Below, one piece after another: positions 49,336 through 58,594 of a stretch of DNA of 64,000 nt. The stretch comes from Kitasatospora sp. NBC_00315 (GTDB lineage: Bacteria > Actinomycetota > Actinomycetes > Streptomycetales > Streptomycetaceae), in contig NZ_CP108025.1 of the NCBI RefSeq assembly GCF_041435095.1, forward strand, positions 2,914,001 through 2,978,000, in the 5' to 3' direction. Each line of letters starts with the position of its first letter. The first letter of the stretch is position 1. The notes beneath the pieces are model-generated. The model ran no database searches. It saw only the letters and a list, made by a program, of their open reading frames with translations, and was not told where the DNA came from. Made by a program: the position numbers and the translations under genes.

Positions 49336-52300
49336 TCAAGCGGGTGGGATGGCGGTCTCACCATGCGGACCATGCCCCGGACTGCCGATCCCACGGCGTT
49401 CGGGCAGGTCGGAGGCACCGTGGTGATGTGCGACACGCCCCGGTCCCACCTCCCCGCGGCCACCCGATCGGGTGTCGGCGGCGAGATGGGCGCGGCGGGC
49501 CGAGAGTGCCCCGACCGGCCTCGGCAGCGGATACACCCGCCGCCCCAGCGCCCGGCGCAGCCGCTGCTCCTCCAAGGGCTGGGCGAAGGCAGTCCCCTGT
49601 CCCTGGCGGCAGCCCAGCTCCTGCAGCACCACCACCTGCCGGGGCAGGTCGACCCCCTCGGCGGCGGTGACCAGCCCGAGGTCGCGGCCGAGCCGCAGCG
49701 CGTGGCCGGCCAGGGCGCGGGTGAGGGCCGAGTCGGCGAGGTCGTCGACCAGGCTGTGGTCCAGCTTGAGCGCGTCGAACGGGAGCCTGGCCAGCGCGCC
49801 GAGCGAACCGCTGCCGGCCCCGAAGCCCGCGACGGCGGTGGAGACCCCGAGCCGGCGCAGCGCCGTCAGCCGGCGGCCGAGCTCGTCGGCGGTGGCGTCC
49901 GGGCCGGTCCTGGCGACCTCGATCACCAGCTGGGAGGCGGGCAGGCCGCTCTCGCGCAGGACCGCCGCGATGGTCTCGTACATGCCCGGCGCGCAGAGCC
50001 GCTCGGCGGACAGCCGCAGCGAGACCGGCACGGGCGCCGAGCGCGGACGCGCGCCCTCGGCCCCGCGCAGGGCGGCCGCCGACACCACCTCACGGACCAG
50101 CCAGCGGGAGAAGCGGGTCGCCCCGTCGCCCTGCTCGACGGTGCGCAGGAACTCGGCGGGGGTGAGCAGCAGTCCCTGGGCGGAGCGCCAGCGGGCCTGC
50201 GCCTCGACCACCGCGACGGCTCCGGTGGTCAGATCGACCACCGGCTGGTGGAGCAGCGTGAAGCTGCCCTCCCGGACGGCCACCCGCAGCCGCTCCTCCA
50301 GCTCGGAGCGGCGCTCGAGGTCGGCCCGCATGGCCGGGGAGTAGAGCACCACCCGGCCCTTGCCCTCGGACTTGGCCCGGTACATCGCCAGGTCGGCGTT
50401 GCGCATCAGCTCGTCGGTGGCGGCTCTCGGGTCGGCGGGCACCGGGCCGCCCCCGGCCGCGCCGGCGCCCTCGGCGGTCCGCGCCCGGGGGGGCCTGGCG
50501 AAGGCGATCCCGATGCTGGCCGCGACGCCGAGTTCGGCCCCGCCGATCCAGTACGGCTCGGAGAGCGCCGAGCGCAGCCGCTCGGCCAGTTCCTGCACCT
50601 GGACACGGCCGAGCCGGCCGCAGACCAGGGCGGCGAACTCGTCACCGCCGAAGCGGGCCACGGTGTCACCGGCCCGGACCACTCCCTGCAGCCGGCGGGC
50701 CGCCTGCACCAGCAGTTCGTCGCCGACCTGGTGCCCGGCGCTGTCGTTGACCGCCTTGAAGCCGTCCAGGTCGAGGAAGAGCACCGCGACCGTCGAGGTG
50801 TCGCCCTCCCGCGCCCCGCGCTGCCCCCGCGGTGCGCCCTCGCCCCGCTCGCCCAGCGCGGCCCGCACCCGCTGCGCGAACAGTGCGCGGTTGGGCAGGT
50901 CGGTGAGCGGGTCGTGGAAGGCGTTGTGCTGGAGCTGGGCCTGCAGCATCACCCGCTCGGTGACGTCCCGGCTGTTGAGGATCAGGCCCTCGCGGTAGCG
51001 GTTGACGGTGGACTCCACGTGCAGCCACTCACCGCCGCCGGAGCGGATCCGGCACTCCACCCGGGCGGACGGCTCCGCGGTGCCGGGGCTGCGGTGGGCC
51101 GCGTGCTGGCACTTCACCAGCAGCCGGCGCACCTCCAGCAGCACCCGGTCCACGTCCTCCGGGTGGACCAGGTTGAGCAGGTTGCCGCCGACCAGCTCCG
51201 CCGGATCGCGGTTGTAGACGCGCAGGGCGGCCGGGCTCACGTAGGAGAGCACGCCGTTCGCCCCGGCGATCATGATCACGTCGCTGGATCCCTGCACCAG
51301 GGAGCGGAAGTGCGCCTCCTTCTGGGCCAGCTCCTGGGCCAGCGAGAGGTTGTCCAGCAGCATCACGCCCTGGCGCAGGATCAGCGCCAGACCGACGGTG
51401 CAGGCCGCCGAGGCGACCACCCGGTCCAGCGCGTGGCCACCGAGCGCGTTGTAGAGGATGCCCGCGGTGCAGACCGCCGCCGCCACGTAGGGGGTGAGCG
51501 CGCTGAAGGTGGTGGACACCCGCCGCAGCGGGACACCGGTGGCCGAGGGGTGCTCACGGCTGGGCCGGCGCCGGCGCGGTGACCACGGCGCCCAGGCCAG
51601 CAGCAGACTGCCGGCGAACCAGCCGGCGTCCAGCAGTTCGCCGGAGTGGTAGGTGCTGCGCAGCTCGGGCGAGGTGAACAGGGCGTCGCAGACCACGGTG
51701 ACGGCGAGGCCCACCATCGCGGTGTGCACGGCCGCCCGGTTGCCGTCCCGGCTGCGGAAGCGCAGCCCGACCACCAGACTCACCAGCAGGATGTCCAGCA
51801 CGGGGTAGGCCAGCCCCAGCGCCAGGCGCAGCGGGTCGCCGCTCTCCCCCTGCGCGGTGCGCCCGAGCGCCAGGCTCCAGCTGAGGGTGAACAGCGAGCC
51901 GGCCACCAGCCAGCCGTCGAGCACCAGGTAGACCCAGCCGGCGGCGGTACGGGGCCGCTGGGCGAGCACCAGCAGGCCGGTGATGGCGAGCGGCGCGAAG
52001 AGCAGGAAGGCGTACTCGGCCAGCGAGTCCTGGGGGAGCGTGGTGCCCAGCACCACCTCGTACCAGCCCCAGGTGCCGTTGCCGAAGGCCACCATCGCGG
52101 AGGAGAGGCCGAACAGCAGCCAGGCCTGGCGCAGGTGACCGCTCACGGTGCACCCGTGCACCAGGCAGGAGAGCGCGGCGGCCAGTGCCGCGGCGGCCAA
52201 CCCGAAGTCGCCCATGAACAGGGCGAGTCCGGGGGATCCCCAGCCGAGCGCGGCGCCCAGCGCGTAGGCCAGGCAGAGGGCGGCCATCAGCCCGCCGGGC

Positions 52301-52509
52301 AGGCGCGGGCTGCGCAGGAGGCGGGCCGCCCGGCCCGGCCGGGGCGCGGGGCCCTCGCCGGGGCCCTCGGCAGGCTCGTGGGGCGGGTGGTGGTGCGGAC
52401 CCCCGGCCGGGTCGGCCGCTTCAGGGCCGGGGCCGTCGGCGGGGGACGAGGGGTGGTCGGGGACGCCGGGCCCGGGCCGGCCGGACAGCACCGCATCGGT
52501 GGAGCTCAC
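49336..52509 (-). CDS. Membrane PAS-GGDEF-EAL protein with degenerate EAL domain
   Basis: A 1057-residue c-di-GMP protein. A proline-rich cytoplasmic head (1-70) is followed by about eight to ten TM segments (75-385), PAS (400-520), GGDEF (530-725) and EAL-like (735-985) domains. The cyclase active site ARFGGDEFAAL is intact (GGDEF 621-625) and the inhibitory I-site RAGD is at 612-615. The EAL domain is degenerate: VEAQARW replaces EALxRW, VAGFGAGSGSL replaces [10 protein letters not shown]. Prediction: a diguanylate cyclase whose EAL domain has no activity. GTG at 52509 has GGGGGAG. The ilvB promoter must lie in or near its 3' end. Confidence 0.92.
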   Translation of the reverse strand: MSSTDAVLSGRPGPGVPDHPSSPADGPGPEAADPAGGPHHHPPHEPAEGPGEGPAPRPGRAARLLRSPRLPGGLMAALCLAYALGAALGWGSPGLALFMGDFGLAAAALAAALSCLVHGCTVSGHLRQAWLLFGLSSAMVAFGNGTWGWYEVVLGTTLPQDSLAEYAFLLFAPLAITGLLVLAQRPRTAAGWVYLVLDGWLVAGSLFTLSWSLALGRTAQGESGDPLRLALGLAYPVLDILLVSLVVGLRFRSRDGNRAAVHTAMVGLAVTVVCDALFTSPELRSTYHSGELLDAGWFAGSLLLAWAPWSPRRRRPSREHPSATGVPLRRVSTTFSALTPYVAAAVCTAGILYNALGGHALDRVVASAACTVGLALILRQGVMLLDNLSLAQELAQKEAHFRSLVQGSSDVIMIAGANGVLSYVSPAALRVYNRDPAELVGGNLLNLVHPEDVDRVLLEVRRLLVKCQHAAHRSPGTAEPSARVECRIRSGGGEWLHVESTVNRYREGLILNSRDVTERVMLQAQLQHNAFHDPLTDLPNRALFAQRVRAALGERGEGAPRGQRGAREGDTSTVAVLFLDLDGFKAVNDSAGHQVGDELLVQAARRLQGVVRAGDTVARFGGDEFAALVCGRLGRVQVQELAERLRSALSEPYWIGGAELGVAASIGIAFARPPRARTAEGAGAAGGGPVPADPRAATDELMRNADLAMYRAKSEGKGRVVLYSPAMRADLERRSELEERLRVAVREGSFTLLHQPVVDLTTGAVAVVEAQARWRSAQGLLLTPAEFLRTVEQGDGATRFSRWLVREVVSAAALRGAEGARPRSAPVPVSLRLSAERLCAPGMYETIAAVLRESGLPASQLVIEVARTGPDATADELGRRLTALRRLGVSTAVAGFGAGSGSLGALARLPFDALKLDHSLVDDLADSALTRALAGHALRLGRDLGLVTAAEGVDLPRQVVVLQELGCRQGQGTAFAQPLEEQRLRRALGRRVYPLPRPVGALSARRAHLAADTRSGGRGEVGPGRVAHHHGASDLPERRGIGSPGHGPHGETAIPPA

Positions 52510-53071
52510 TCGACATCTCCCCCTCCGGCCCGGGGCCTGTGGGCGCCCGGGCGTGGGCCGCGCCGCCGACCGGTGTGGCCACGGGCCACCGACCGCGCGG
52601 GCCGGCCCGGCGCCCCGTGGGGGCGGCGACCCGGGGGGCCGGCGACGCCGAGACCGCCGCGCCGCACCGATGTTCCCGGTCGGGACACTACACCACTCCG
52701 GTCACTCAACGAGACATGTATTGAACGTAGAGTAATGGTCGGGGGGTGCGAAAACGGGCGCTCTCCGGGCGGATCCACCCCATTCGGCGGCGGCGCGCGC
52801 CCGGGGGCTCACACCACGCGCACCGGAGCACGGGGACGGCGGACGGGCCGTCGGCGCAGGCCGGCGAGTGGACGGCGATCGGGCCCGCGACGTACCCGGC
52901 GGCCACCGGCGCGCGGCGGAGCGCCGGACGCACCCGGCGGATCCGCCGGCCGGGCCCGACGCCCGGGCGTGTCAGCACCGCGCGGTGCCGCCCGGGAGGT
53001 GTCGGCACGGCATGTCGCCAGGGCGCGTCGTGCACGGCATGCCGGGCACGGCGCGCGTCGGGCAGGGCCTG
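52510..53071. other. Intergenic region between the PAS-GGDEF-EAL and LAL genes
   Basis: No convincing gene in 562 bases. An AT-richer island at about 52690-52735 (contains CACTCAACGAGACATGTATTG) is the likely promoter area of the GGDEF-EAL gene, reading on the minus strand. A GAGTGAC sequence there resembles half of a BldD site, but that is weak evidence. The remainder is very GC-rich with short repeats. Confidence 0.5.
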
Positions 53072-56000
53072 TCAGCCGGCCAGCGACGCCGGGGCGTCCG
53101 GGAACAGCCGCAGCCGGTGCGCCAGCGCGGCCGCCTCGCCCCGGCCGGCGACCGAGAGCTTGGCCAGGATGTTGGAGACGTGCACACTCGCCGTCTTCGG
53201 GGAGATGAACAGCTCCTCGGCGATCTGCCGGTTGGTCCGGCCGCGGGCGAGCAGCCGCAGCACGTCCCGCTCGCGCGGGGTGAGGCCGAGGGCCTCGGCG
53301 GCCCCCGGCGCGGGCGCCGCCGCGCGCTCGGGCCGCTCTCCCGGAGCGGTCAGGGTGACCCCGGCCCGGTCGGCGAGGGAGGCGATCTCACCGAGCAGAT
53401 GGCGGTCCCCGCGGACGCGGGCCAGCTCCGCGGCCTCCCGCAGCAGATCCGCGGCCGCCTCCCGGCGCCCGCCGACGGCCTCGGTCTCGGCGGCCCGCAG
53501 CAGTGCCAGTGCCAGCGGGTACGGCAGCCCGGTGCGGCGCAGCGGTTCGAGCGCGGCCGCCCAGTGCGCGGGCGTGTCGGCGCCCTCGGCCCGGGCGAGT
53601 TCGGCGTCCACCAGGCGGGCCCAGCCGAGGTGCAGCGCCACCTTCGGTGCGAGCCCCGCCGCGACCCCGGCGATCAGGGCCAGCGCCCGCGCGCGGCCCG
53701 GATCGGCGGCCGGCAGGCCCCGGGTGTCCGCCTCCACCCGGGCGCCGACCGCGAGCAGCGGGAGCAGCAGCGCCTCTCCCCCGCGCGGCAGCGGCCCCTC
53801 CAGCACGTCCAGGAGTTCGGCCCTGGCCTCCAGCGGCCGGCCGCACCGCCCGGCCAGCTCCACCGCCAGCACCGCGAGCGGCACCAGGTGCTGGAACTGG
53901 CAGACCCGGTGGGCCGTGCGGGCCTGGGCCAGCAGCCGGGCGGCGACCGGGAGATCACCCCGCATCAGGGCGAGGTCACCGCGGACCCGGTCCAGGAACT
54001 CGGCGTGGGTGCTGGACGGCCGCTCGCTCTCCGAGCCGGCCAGCACCTCGGCCGCCTCCTGCGCCCGGCCGGTGGCGATCAGCGCCTCGGCGAGGTTGCC
54101 GGCCAGGATGGCACCGGTGTTGCGCAGCAGTCCGGTGTTGCCGGCCGCCTCCAGACCCTCACGGGCGAAGGCCGCCGCCTCCTGCGAGCGGCCCTGCGAG
54201 TGCAGCAGGCTGGCCAGGTTGTTGAGCCCGCGCAGCAGGAGGTCGGGGGCGCCGGCCGCGGCCCTGGTGGCCGCGACGGCCTCGGTCAGGAGCGCGACGC
54301 CGGCCGAGGGGTCGTCCTCCAGATCGCTGCGCATGGTGCCGAGGGTCATCAGCGCGTGCTGCTCGACGTCGGACGCACCGACCCGGCGGGCGATCCGCAC
54401 CGCCCGCTCGGCCAGCGCGATGTGCTCCTCGGTGGGGTTGCTGAGCATCCCGGCGGCCGCGCCCAGCGCGAACACCTCGGCCTGCACGGCGGACGGCTCC
54501 AGGTTCTCGACCAGCCGCTGGGCGTACGCCAGCTCCTCCTCGTCGCCCGCCCGGTTCAGATGGCCGAGCATCCGGGCGCGGTACATCCGGAACCAGGCCG
54601 CGCGGGCCGGGCTCTGGGTCTCGTCCACCAGCTTCAGCGCCCGCTTGGCCAGGCTCAGTCCGCGCTCGCGGTCACCGCTGCGGCGGGCGGCGACGACCGC
54701 CTCCGCCAGCACGTCGACCAGCTGAAGCTTCTCGCAGGACGCGTCGTGGGTGCCGGGGGCGCAGCCGCAGGGCGGGTAGGTCTCGGCCCAGTCGTAGGGG
54801 CGCAGGGTGCCGTCCAGGACCTCGGCGGAGACCTGGTCCCACAGTTCGAGGGCGCGCTCCAGCATCCGCAGCTGCTCGGCGAAGGCGTTGCGCCGGCGGG
54901 CCGCGCGGGCGGCGTCCAGTGCGCTCGGCAGCGCCCGGGCGCTGTCGTGCGCGTGGTACCAGTAGTTCGCGAGCCGGGCCGGGCGGTCCTCCTTGCAGAC
55001 CAGTCCGGGCTGTTCCTCGATCACCGTCGCGTAGCGCCGGTTGATCCGGTGCCGCTCACCGGGCAGCAGGTCGTCCGAGACGGCCTCGCGGACCAGGGCG
55101 TGCCGGAAGCGGTAGCCGTCGCCGTCGGTGTCCTGGCGCAGGATGTTGGCGCCGACGGCGGTGCGCAGGGATTCGATGAGCGCCTCCTCGCCGTCGTCCA
55201 GCACGGCGGCGAGCAGGGTGTGCTCGATGTAGGAGCCGCCCTCGGCGGCGATCCGGACGACCCGTTGGGCGTCCTCGGGCAGCGCCTCGACCCGGACCAG
55301 CAGGATGTCGCGCAGCGAGTCGGTGAGCCCGGCCGCGCAGCCCTCCTGGAAGGACGTCGCGAGCTCCTCGACGAAGAAGGGGTTGCCCTCGGAGCGGTGG
55401 TGGATCCGGTCGACGAGTTCGCCGTCCGGGGCGGCGGTGCCCAGGATGCCGGCCAGCTGCTCGGCCACCTCGCCCCGGCCGAACCGCTCCAGCTCCAGCC
55501 GCTGGACGATCCGCAGCCGCTCCAGCTCGACCAGGAAGGGGCGCAGCGGGTGCCGGCGGTGCAGGTCGTCGGTGCGGTAGGTCGCGACGATCAGGACACG
55601 GGCGCGGTGCAGGGTGCGCAGCAGGTACGCGAGCAGTTCACGGGTCGAGCGGTCGGACCAGTGCAGGTCCTCGACCGCGAGCACCAGGGTGCGCTCGGCG
55701 CTGAGCCGTTCGAAGAGGCGGGCGGTGTGCTCGAAGAGGTGGGCCCGGCCGTACTCGTCGTTGGGCTCGCCGTCGGGCTCCCCGAAGTCGGGGAACAGCC
55801 GGGCGAGATGGCCCTCCAGTCCGGCGGCGGCGGCCTCCAGCTCCGCTCCCAGGGTGCGGTGCAGCCGGCGCAGCGCGGTGGCCAGCGGGGCGTAGGGCAG
55901 TCCTTCGGCGCCGATCTCGGGACAGTTGCCGAGTGTGGTGACCACGCCCGGACGGCCGGTGTCGGCGTCGCAGGCCTGTTGGAGGAACTCCTCCAGCAGC

Positions 56001-56140
56001 CTCGTCTTGCCCACACCCGCCTCGCCGCCGATCAGGACGGCCTGCGGCCTGCCCTCCCCGGCGCGGCGCAGCGCAGCGGCCAGCGCGGTGATCTCGGGGC
56101 CACGGCCGACGAAGACGGGACTCACCGATATCTGCTGCAT
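53072..56140 (-). CDS. LAL-type LuxR-family transcriptional regulator
   Basis: A 1022-residue regulator. N-terminal AAA ATPase: FVGRGPEITALAAALRRAGE, Walker A GGEAGVGKTRLLEEF (about 38-52), Walker B LVLAVEDLHWSDRSTRELL. A long TPR-like helical middle follows, with CGCAPGTHDASCEK, a possible Cys cluster. The C-terminal LuxR helix-turn-helix (about 955-1010) reads LTPRERDVLRLLARGRTNRQ and SPKTASVHVSNILAKL. The ATG at 56140 is preferred; MLGP at 56152 is possible. LAL regulators are large ATP-binding activators of sugar or secondary metabolite genes. No target cluster is adjacent. Confidence 0.92.
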   Translation of the reverse strand: MQQISVSPVFVGRGPEITALAAALRRAGEGRPQAVLIGGEAGVGKTRLLEEFLQQACDADTGRPGVVTTLGNCPEIGAEGLPYAPLATALRRLHRTLGAELEAAAAGLEGHLARLFPDFGEPDGEPNDEYGRAHLFEHTARLFERLSAERTLVLAVEDLHWSDRSTRELLAYLLRTLHRARVLIVATYRTDDLHRRHPLRPFLVELERLRIVQRLELERFGRGEVAEQLAGILGTAAPDGELVDRIHHRSEGNPFFVEELATSFQEGCAAGLTDSLRDILLVRVEALPEDAQRVVRIAAEGGSYIEHTLLAAVLDDGEEALIESLRTAVGANILRQDTDGDGYRFRHALVREAVSDDLLPGERHRINRRYATVIEEQPGLVCKEDRPARLANYWYHAHDSARALPSALDAARAARRRNAFAEQLRMLERALELWDQVSAEVLDGTLRPYDWAETYPPCGCAPGTHDASCEKLQLVDVLAEAVVAARRSGDRERGLSLAKRALKLVDETQSPARAAWFRMYRARMLGHLNRAGDEEELAYAQRLVENLEPSAVQAEVFALGAAAGMLSNPTEEHIALAERAVRIARRVGASDVEQHALMTLGTMRSDLEDDPSAGVALLTEAVAATRAAAGAPDLLLRGLNNLASLLHSQGRSQEAAAFAREGLEAAGNTGLLRNTGAILAGNLAEALIATGRAQEAAEVLAGSESERPSSTHAEFLDRVRGDLALMRGDLPVAARLLAQARTAHRVCQFQHLVPLAVLAVELAGRCGRPLEARAELLDVLEGPLPRGGEALLLPLLAVGARVEADTRGLPAADPGRARALALIAGVAAGLAPKVALHLGWARLVDAELARAEGADTPAHWAAALEPLRRTGLPYPLALALLRAAETEAVGGRREAAADLLREAAELARVRGDRHLLGEIASLADRAGVTLTAPGERPERAAAPAPGAAEALGLTPRERDVLRLLARGRTNRQIAEELFISPKTASVHVSNILAKLSVAGRGEAAALAHRLRLFPDAPASLAG

Positions 56141-56271
56141 GGGCCCGAGCATGCCACAGGCCCGTGGGCGCGGCCGAGTGCTTATCGGGGCGCCGCAACG
56201 GCCGGAGGGGGAGGCGCCGGTGGCGTCCTCCCCCTCCTTCTCCTCGGCGGCACCCGATGTGTGCCGGTCCG

Positions 56272-56475
56272 TCAGCATTCCGCGGGTCGTGCCGCGCGCT
56301 GGTCGGCCCCGCCGCCCCCTACCCCGCCGCCGAGCCGGCCGAGGACCGCCGCCAGGGCCGGCAGCCGGCGGCCCCGCCCGGGCAGCGCGGCCCGGGCCTC
56401 GGCGATCAGCCGGTGGTGCTCGGCGCGGGCCTGGAGCTCCCGGGCCCGCTGCTGGATGAGCTCGTACTCGATCAT
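56272..56475 (-). CDS. Small helical protein of 67 residues
   Basis: ATG at 56475 with GAGGGG upstream. The protein starts MIEYELIQQRARELQARAEH and is helical and charged for about 35 residues, then becomes Gly/Leu-rich and ends QRAARPAEC. Short proteins with MIEYE at the start recur in streptomycete genomes, as I recall; function unknown. It precedes the LAL gene on the same strand. Confidence 0.7.
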   Translation of the reverse strand: MIEYELIQQRARELQARAEHHRLIAEARAALPGRGRRLPALAAVLGRLGGGVGGGGADQRAARPAEC

Positions 56476-56605
56476 GGTGTTTCCCCTCGACCTCGGTCTG
56501 TCGTCCTGAGAGGAAGACTGCTCGCCCAGGGGGGTGCGCCACATCGGCAGCCTGCCGCATCTTCCGGCGCCCGGGAGCCTTAGACCGGGTCGCCCGGGAA
56601 CGCCG

Positions 56606-56647
56606 CGAGCCCGTACGCACCCCGGAACAGGGGTACGTACGGGCTCG
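56606..56647 (-). terminator. Large palindromic hairpin downstream of gatB
   Basis: CGAGCCCGTACG and CGTACGGGCTCG form a perfect 12-bp stem enclosing a second stem ACCCC/GGGGT. No U-tract; it may terminate the gat operon, whose last stop lies 125 bases upstream, or both directions. Confidence 0.65.
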
Positions 56648-56713
56648 AAGGTGCCGTGGGGCGCCCGGGTGGTCTAAGGACCACCGGACACCGGCCGGGG
56701 GCGGCACTAAGGG

Positions 56714-56776
56714 GGTCCTAGTAGGAGCCGCGGAGGGACTCAGCGGTCCTGGTAGGAGCCCCTGGAGGGAGTCAGG
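56714..56776. repeat. Imperfect tandem duplication at the gatB 3' end
   Basis: About 31 bases (56714-56744, starting GGTCCTAGTAGGAGCC) are repeated directly next to a similar unit (56745-56776, starting GGTCCTGGTAGGAGCC). The second unit overlaps the gatB stop codon, so the repeat duplicated the end of the gene and its 3' flank. Confidence 0.75.
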
Positions 56777-58277
56777 CGGCGCCGAGCCTCTCCAGGATCA
56801 GGTCCTTCACCCGGGCCGCGTCGGCCTGGCCGCGGGTGGCCTTCATGACCGCGCCGACCAGGGCGCCGACCGCGGCGACCTTGCCGTCCCGGATCTTGTC
56901 GGCGACGGCGGCGTTCTCCGCGATGGCCTGGTCGACCGCCGCGCCGAGCGCGGAGTCGTCCGAGACGACGGCCAGGCCGCGCGCGGCCACGACCTCGTCC
57001 GGCTCGCCCTCGCCGGCCAGCACGGCCTCGATGACCTGGCGGGCCAGCTTGTCGTTGAGCTTGCCCTCGGCGACCAGCGCGGTGACCCGGGCGACCTGCG
57101 CCGGGGTGATCGGCTGCTCGGCGAGGTCGGTGCCGGTCTCGTTGGCGCGGCGGGCCAGCTCGCCCATCCACCACTTGCGGGCCTGGTCGGCGGGGGCACC
57201 GGCCGCGATGGTCTCCAGGATCGGCTCGACCGCGCCGGCGTTCAGCACGGACTGCATGTCCTTGTCCGACAGGCCCCACTCGCCCTGGAGGCGGGCACGG
57301 CGCACGCGCGGCAGCTCGGGCAGGCCGGAGCGCAGCTCCTCGACCCACTCCCGGGCGGGCGCGATCGGGACGAGGTCCGGCTCGGGGAAGTAGCGGTAGT
57401 CCTCGGCGTTGTCCTTGATCCGGCCGGCCGTGGTGGAGCCGTCCTCCTCGTGGAAGTGCCGGGTCTCCTGCACGATGGTGCCGCCGTCGCCGAGGACGGT
57501 GGCGTGCCGCATGATCTCGAACCGGGCGGCCCGCTCCACGCTGCGCAGCGAGTTGACGTTCTTGGTCTCCGAGCGGGTGCCGAACTTCTCCCGCCCGTGC
57601 GGGCGCAGCGACAGGTTCACGTCGCAGCGCATCTGGCCCTTGTCCATCCGGGCCTCGGAGACGCCCAGCGCCTTGATCAGCTCACGCAGCTCGGCGACGT
57701 ACGCCTTGGCGACCTCGGGAGCACGGGCGCCGGCGCCCTCGATCGGCTTGGTGACGATCTCGATCAGCGGGATGCCGGCCCGGTTGTAGTCGAGCAGCGA
57801 GTGCGAGGCGCCGTGGATGCGGCCGGTCGCGCCGCCGATGTGCGAGGACTTGCCGGTGTCCTCCTCCATGTGGGCGCGCTCGATCTGGACCCGGAAGGTC
57901 TCGCCGTCCTCCAGCTGCACGTCGAGGTAGCCGTTGAAGGCGATCGGCTCGTCGTACTGCGAGGTCTGGAAGTTCTTCGGCATGTCCGGGTAGAAGTAGT
58001 TCTTCCGGGCGAAGCGGCACCACTCGGCGATGTCGCAGTTCAGCGCCAGGCCGATCTTGATCGCCGACTCGACGCCGATCGCGTTGACCACCGGCAGCGA
58101 GCCGGGCAGGCCCAGGCAGGTCGGGCAGACCTGGCTGTTCGGCTCGGCGCCCAGCTCGGTCGAGCAGCCGCAGAACATCTTCGTCTTGGTGCCCAGCTCG
58201 ACGTGGACCTCAAGGCCCATCACCGGGTCGTACGACGCGAGAGCGTCCTCGTAGGAGACCAGGTTACTGACGCTCAC
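56772..58277 (-). CDS. gatB: Aspartyl/glutamyl-tRNA amidotransferase subunit B
   Basis: A 501-residue subunit that binds and phosphorylates misacylated Glu-tRNA-Gln. Motifs: [20 protein letters not shown], the Zn/metal [57 protein letters not shown], and the tail domain ([20 protein letters not shown]) that reads the tRNA. GTG at 58277. In the window it completes the transamidase with gatA and gatC, and its substrate tRNA-Gln is encoded at 16.7 and 17.2 kb. Confidence 0.97.
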   Translation of the reverse strand: MSVSNLVSYEDALASYDPVMGLEVHVELGTKTKMFCGCSTELGAEPNSQVCPTCLGLPGSLPVVNAIGVESAIKIGLALNCDIAEWCRFARKNYFYPDMPKNFQTSQYDEPIAFNGYLDVQLEDGETFRVQIERAHMEEDTGKSSHIGGATGRIHGASHSLLDYNRAGIPLIEIVTKPIEGAGARAPEVAKAYVAELRELIKALGVSEARMDKGQMRCDVNLSLRPHGREKFGTRSETKNVNSLRSVERAARFEIMRHATVLGDGGTIVQETRHFHEEDGSTTAGRIKDNAEDYRYFPEPDLVPIAPAREWVEELRSGLPELPRVRRARLQGEWGLSDKDMQSVLNAGAVEPILETIAAGAPADQARKWWMGELARRANETGTDLAEQPITPAQVARVTALVAEGKLNDKLARQVIEAVLAGEGEPDEVVAARGLAVVSDDSALGAAVDQAIAENAAVADKIRDGKVAAVGALVGAVMKATRGQADAARVKDLILERLGAA

Positions 58278-58354
58278 AGCGTCCCCTTCACTAAAAAGTC
58301 TTCGGAGGTACGGGCCCGGCCCCCGGTGTTCGGGAGCCGGACCCGGGCGGGCTC

Positions 58355-58594
58355 TCAGCCCAGCAGTACGTCGTCGTCGCCGAGCTGCTTGAGCTCACGG
58401 ATCAGCAGCGCGGCGCCGGTGACCAGGGCCAGCGCGCCGACCACGGCGTTGATCAGCTTCAGGTTGTCGTGCTCGTCCTGGGCCTTCCGGACGTCCTTCG
58501 CGATCGAGATCGCACCGAACGCCGTCGTCCCGAGGGAGAGCCAGAGACCGGGCTTCGAGTGCTTGAAGCCCTTGGCCTTCGCAATGCTGCTCAC
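58355..58594 (-). CDS. Small membrane protein between gatA and gatB
   Basis: A 79-residue protein starting [20 protein letters not shown] with hydrophobic segments at about 18-33 and 52-68 ([21 protein letters not shown]). The GTG overlaps the gatA stop by 4 bases, so it is translationally coupled. A short membrane protein at this position is typical of streptomycetes. I know no function; link to the amidotransferase is only positional. Confidence 0.82.
   Translation of the reverse strand: MSSIAKAKGFKHSKPGLWLSLGTTAFGAISIAKDVRKAQDEHDNLKLINAVVGALALVTGAALLIRELKQLGDDDVLLG

Noticed and set aside
52690..52735. A BldD-c-di-GMP operator upstream of the GGDEF-EAL gene.
   Set aside because: Only one half-site-like GAGTGAC is seen; the second half does not match, so it is not called.
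52706..53035. A 109-residue minus-strand frame upstream of the PAS-GGDEF-EAL gene's promoter region.
   Set aside because: Pro/Arg-rich noise, no ribosome-binding site, no recognisable features.
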